Source of the DNA: Aquificaceae bacterium
GTDB taxonomy: Bacteria; Aquificota; Aquificia; Aquificales; Aquificaceae
Direction of reading: 5' to 3'
Length of the DNA stretch: 5,633 nt
NCBI GenBank assembly: GCA_025057245.1
Contig: JANWYC010000077.1
Location: 1-5,633, forward strand
Below, in pieces: positions 5,515 to 5,633 of this stretch. Each line of letters starts with the position of its first letter. Position 1 is the first letter of the stretch. Below the pieces are notes generated by a model. That model had not been told where the DNA came from. It was given only the letters and a program-made list of their open reading frames with translations, and made no database searches. Made by a program: the position numbers and the translations under genes.

Positions 5515-5633
5515 CCGCCGTGACCATAACCATCTCTATACAGTTTCTCTTGAGAAGGTCAGAACAAACATAAACGCATATGGCACAGCCCTTACATCTG
5601 GAATAGTTAACCCACGCCACATGTTTTGAATCG
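5507..5633 (-). CDS. C-terminus of a [4Fe-4S] ferredoxin-type protein (partial)
   Basis: The last 41 residues of a protein that begins beyond the right edge. HVAWVNYSRCKGCAICVYVC carries a CxxCxxCxxxC motif that binds one [4Fe-4S] cluster. The VNYxxCKGCxICxxxC layout, with a short tail ending in IEMV, resembles the second cluster of the delta subunit of pyruvate or 2-oxoacid:ferredoxin oxidoreductases, enzymes of the reductive TCA cycle in Aquificales. This would place an oxidoreductase operon to the right. The Pro that usually follows the fourth Cys is replaced by Ser, and several extra residues (DLLKRN) separate the motif from the tail. A plain ferredoxin or another iron-sulfur subunit cannot be excluded without the missing N-terminus. 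Confidence 0.7.
   Translation of the reverse strand, partial: DSKHVAWVNYSRCKGCAICVYVCSDLLKRNCIEMVMVTAGD

Overview
The window looks like chromosomal DNA from a thermophilic Aquificales bacterium, with Hydrogenobacter or Thermocrinis as the best guesses. The IspG protein aligns in my memory almost residue for residue with Aquifex aeolicus IspG, including the spacing of its three Cys and one Glu iron-sulfur ligands. Lipid A hydrolysis uses the LpxI family. The right edge carries the end of a ferredoxin-type protein that resembles 2-oxoacid:ferredoxin oxidoreductase delta subunits. Genes are packed tightly, with overlapping starts and stops. No insertion sequence, CRISPR array, tRNA or rRNA is visible.

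Layout. Positions 1-39 hold the first 13 codons of a minus-strand gene with a hydrophobic, signal-peptide-like start. A 308-base divergent gap (40-347) follows. Then comes a plus-strand pair, folE (GTP cyclohydrolase I) and lpxI (UDP-2,3-diacylglucosamine hydrolase), coupled through ATGA. lpxI runs tail to tail, with a 13-base overlap, into a minus-strand ABC exporter (1675-3330). The gap 3331-3558 contains a strong long-range inverted repeat that I interpret as a possible structured RNA of about 174 nt. ispG (minus, 3559-4677) follows, with an extended -10 promoter at 4760-4768. Divergent from it is a lipoprotein of the staphylococcal-nuclease family (4823-5338). A possible frameshifted zinc-ribbon remnant (5340-5514, minus) and the 3' end of a [4Fe-4S] protein (5507-5633, minus) close the window.

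How the genes fit together. Most are housekeeping genes: pterin synthesis (folE), lipid A synthesis (lpxI), isoprenoid precursors by the MEP pathway (ispG), export of a lipid or other substrate (ABC exporter) and an exported nuclease. An MsbA-type role for the exporter would fit its place beside lpxI, but this is inference. The least ordinary material is between the genes: the candidate RNA at 3385-3558, partial colinear resemblance of this region to the gap upstream of folE, an ATTAGACA word found in three separate intergenic gaps, and -10 boxes placed so close to start codons that folE, the nuclease gene and the exporter may be translated from leaderless or nearly leaderless mRNAs.
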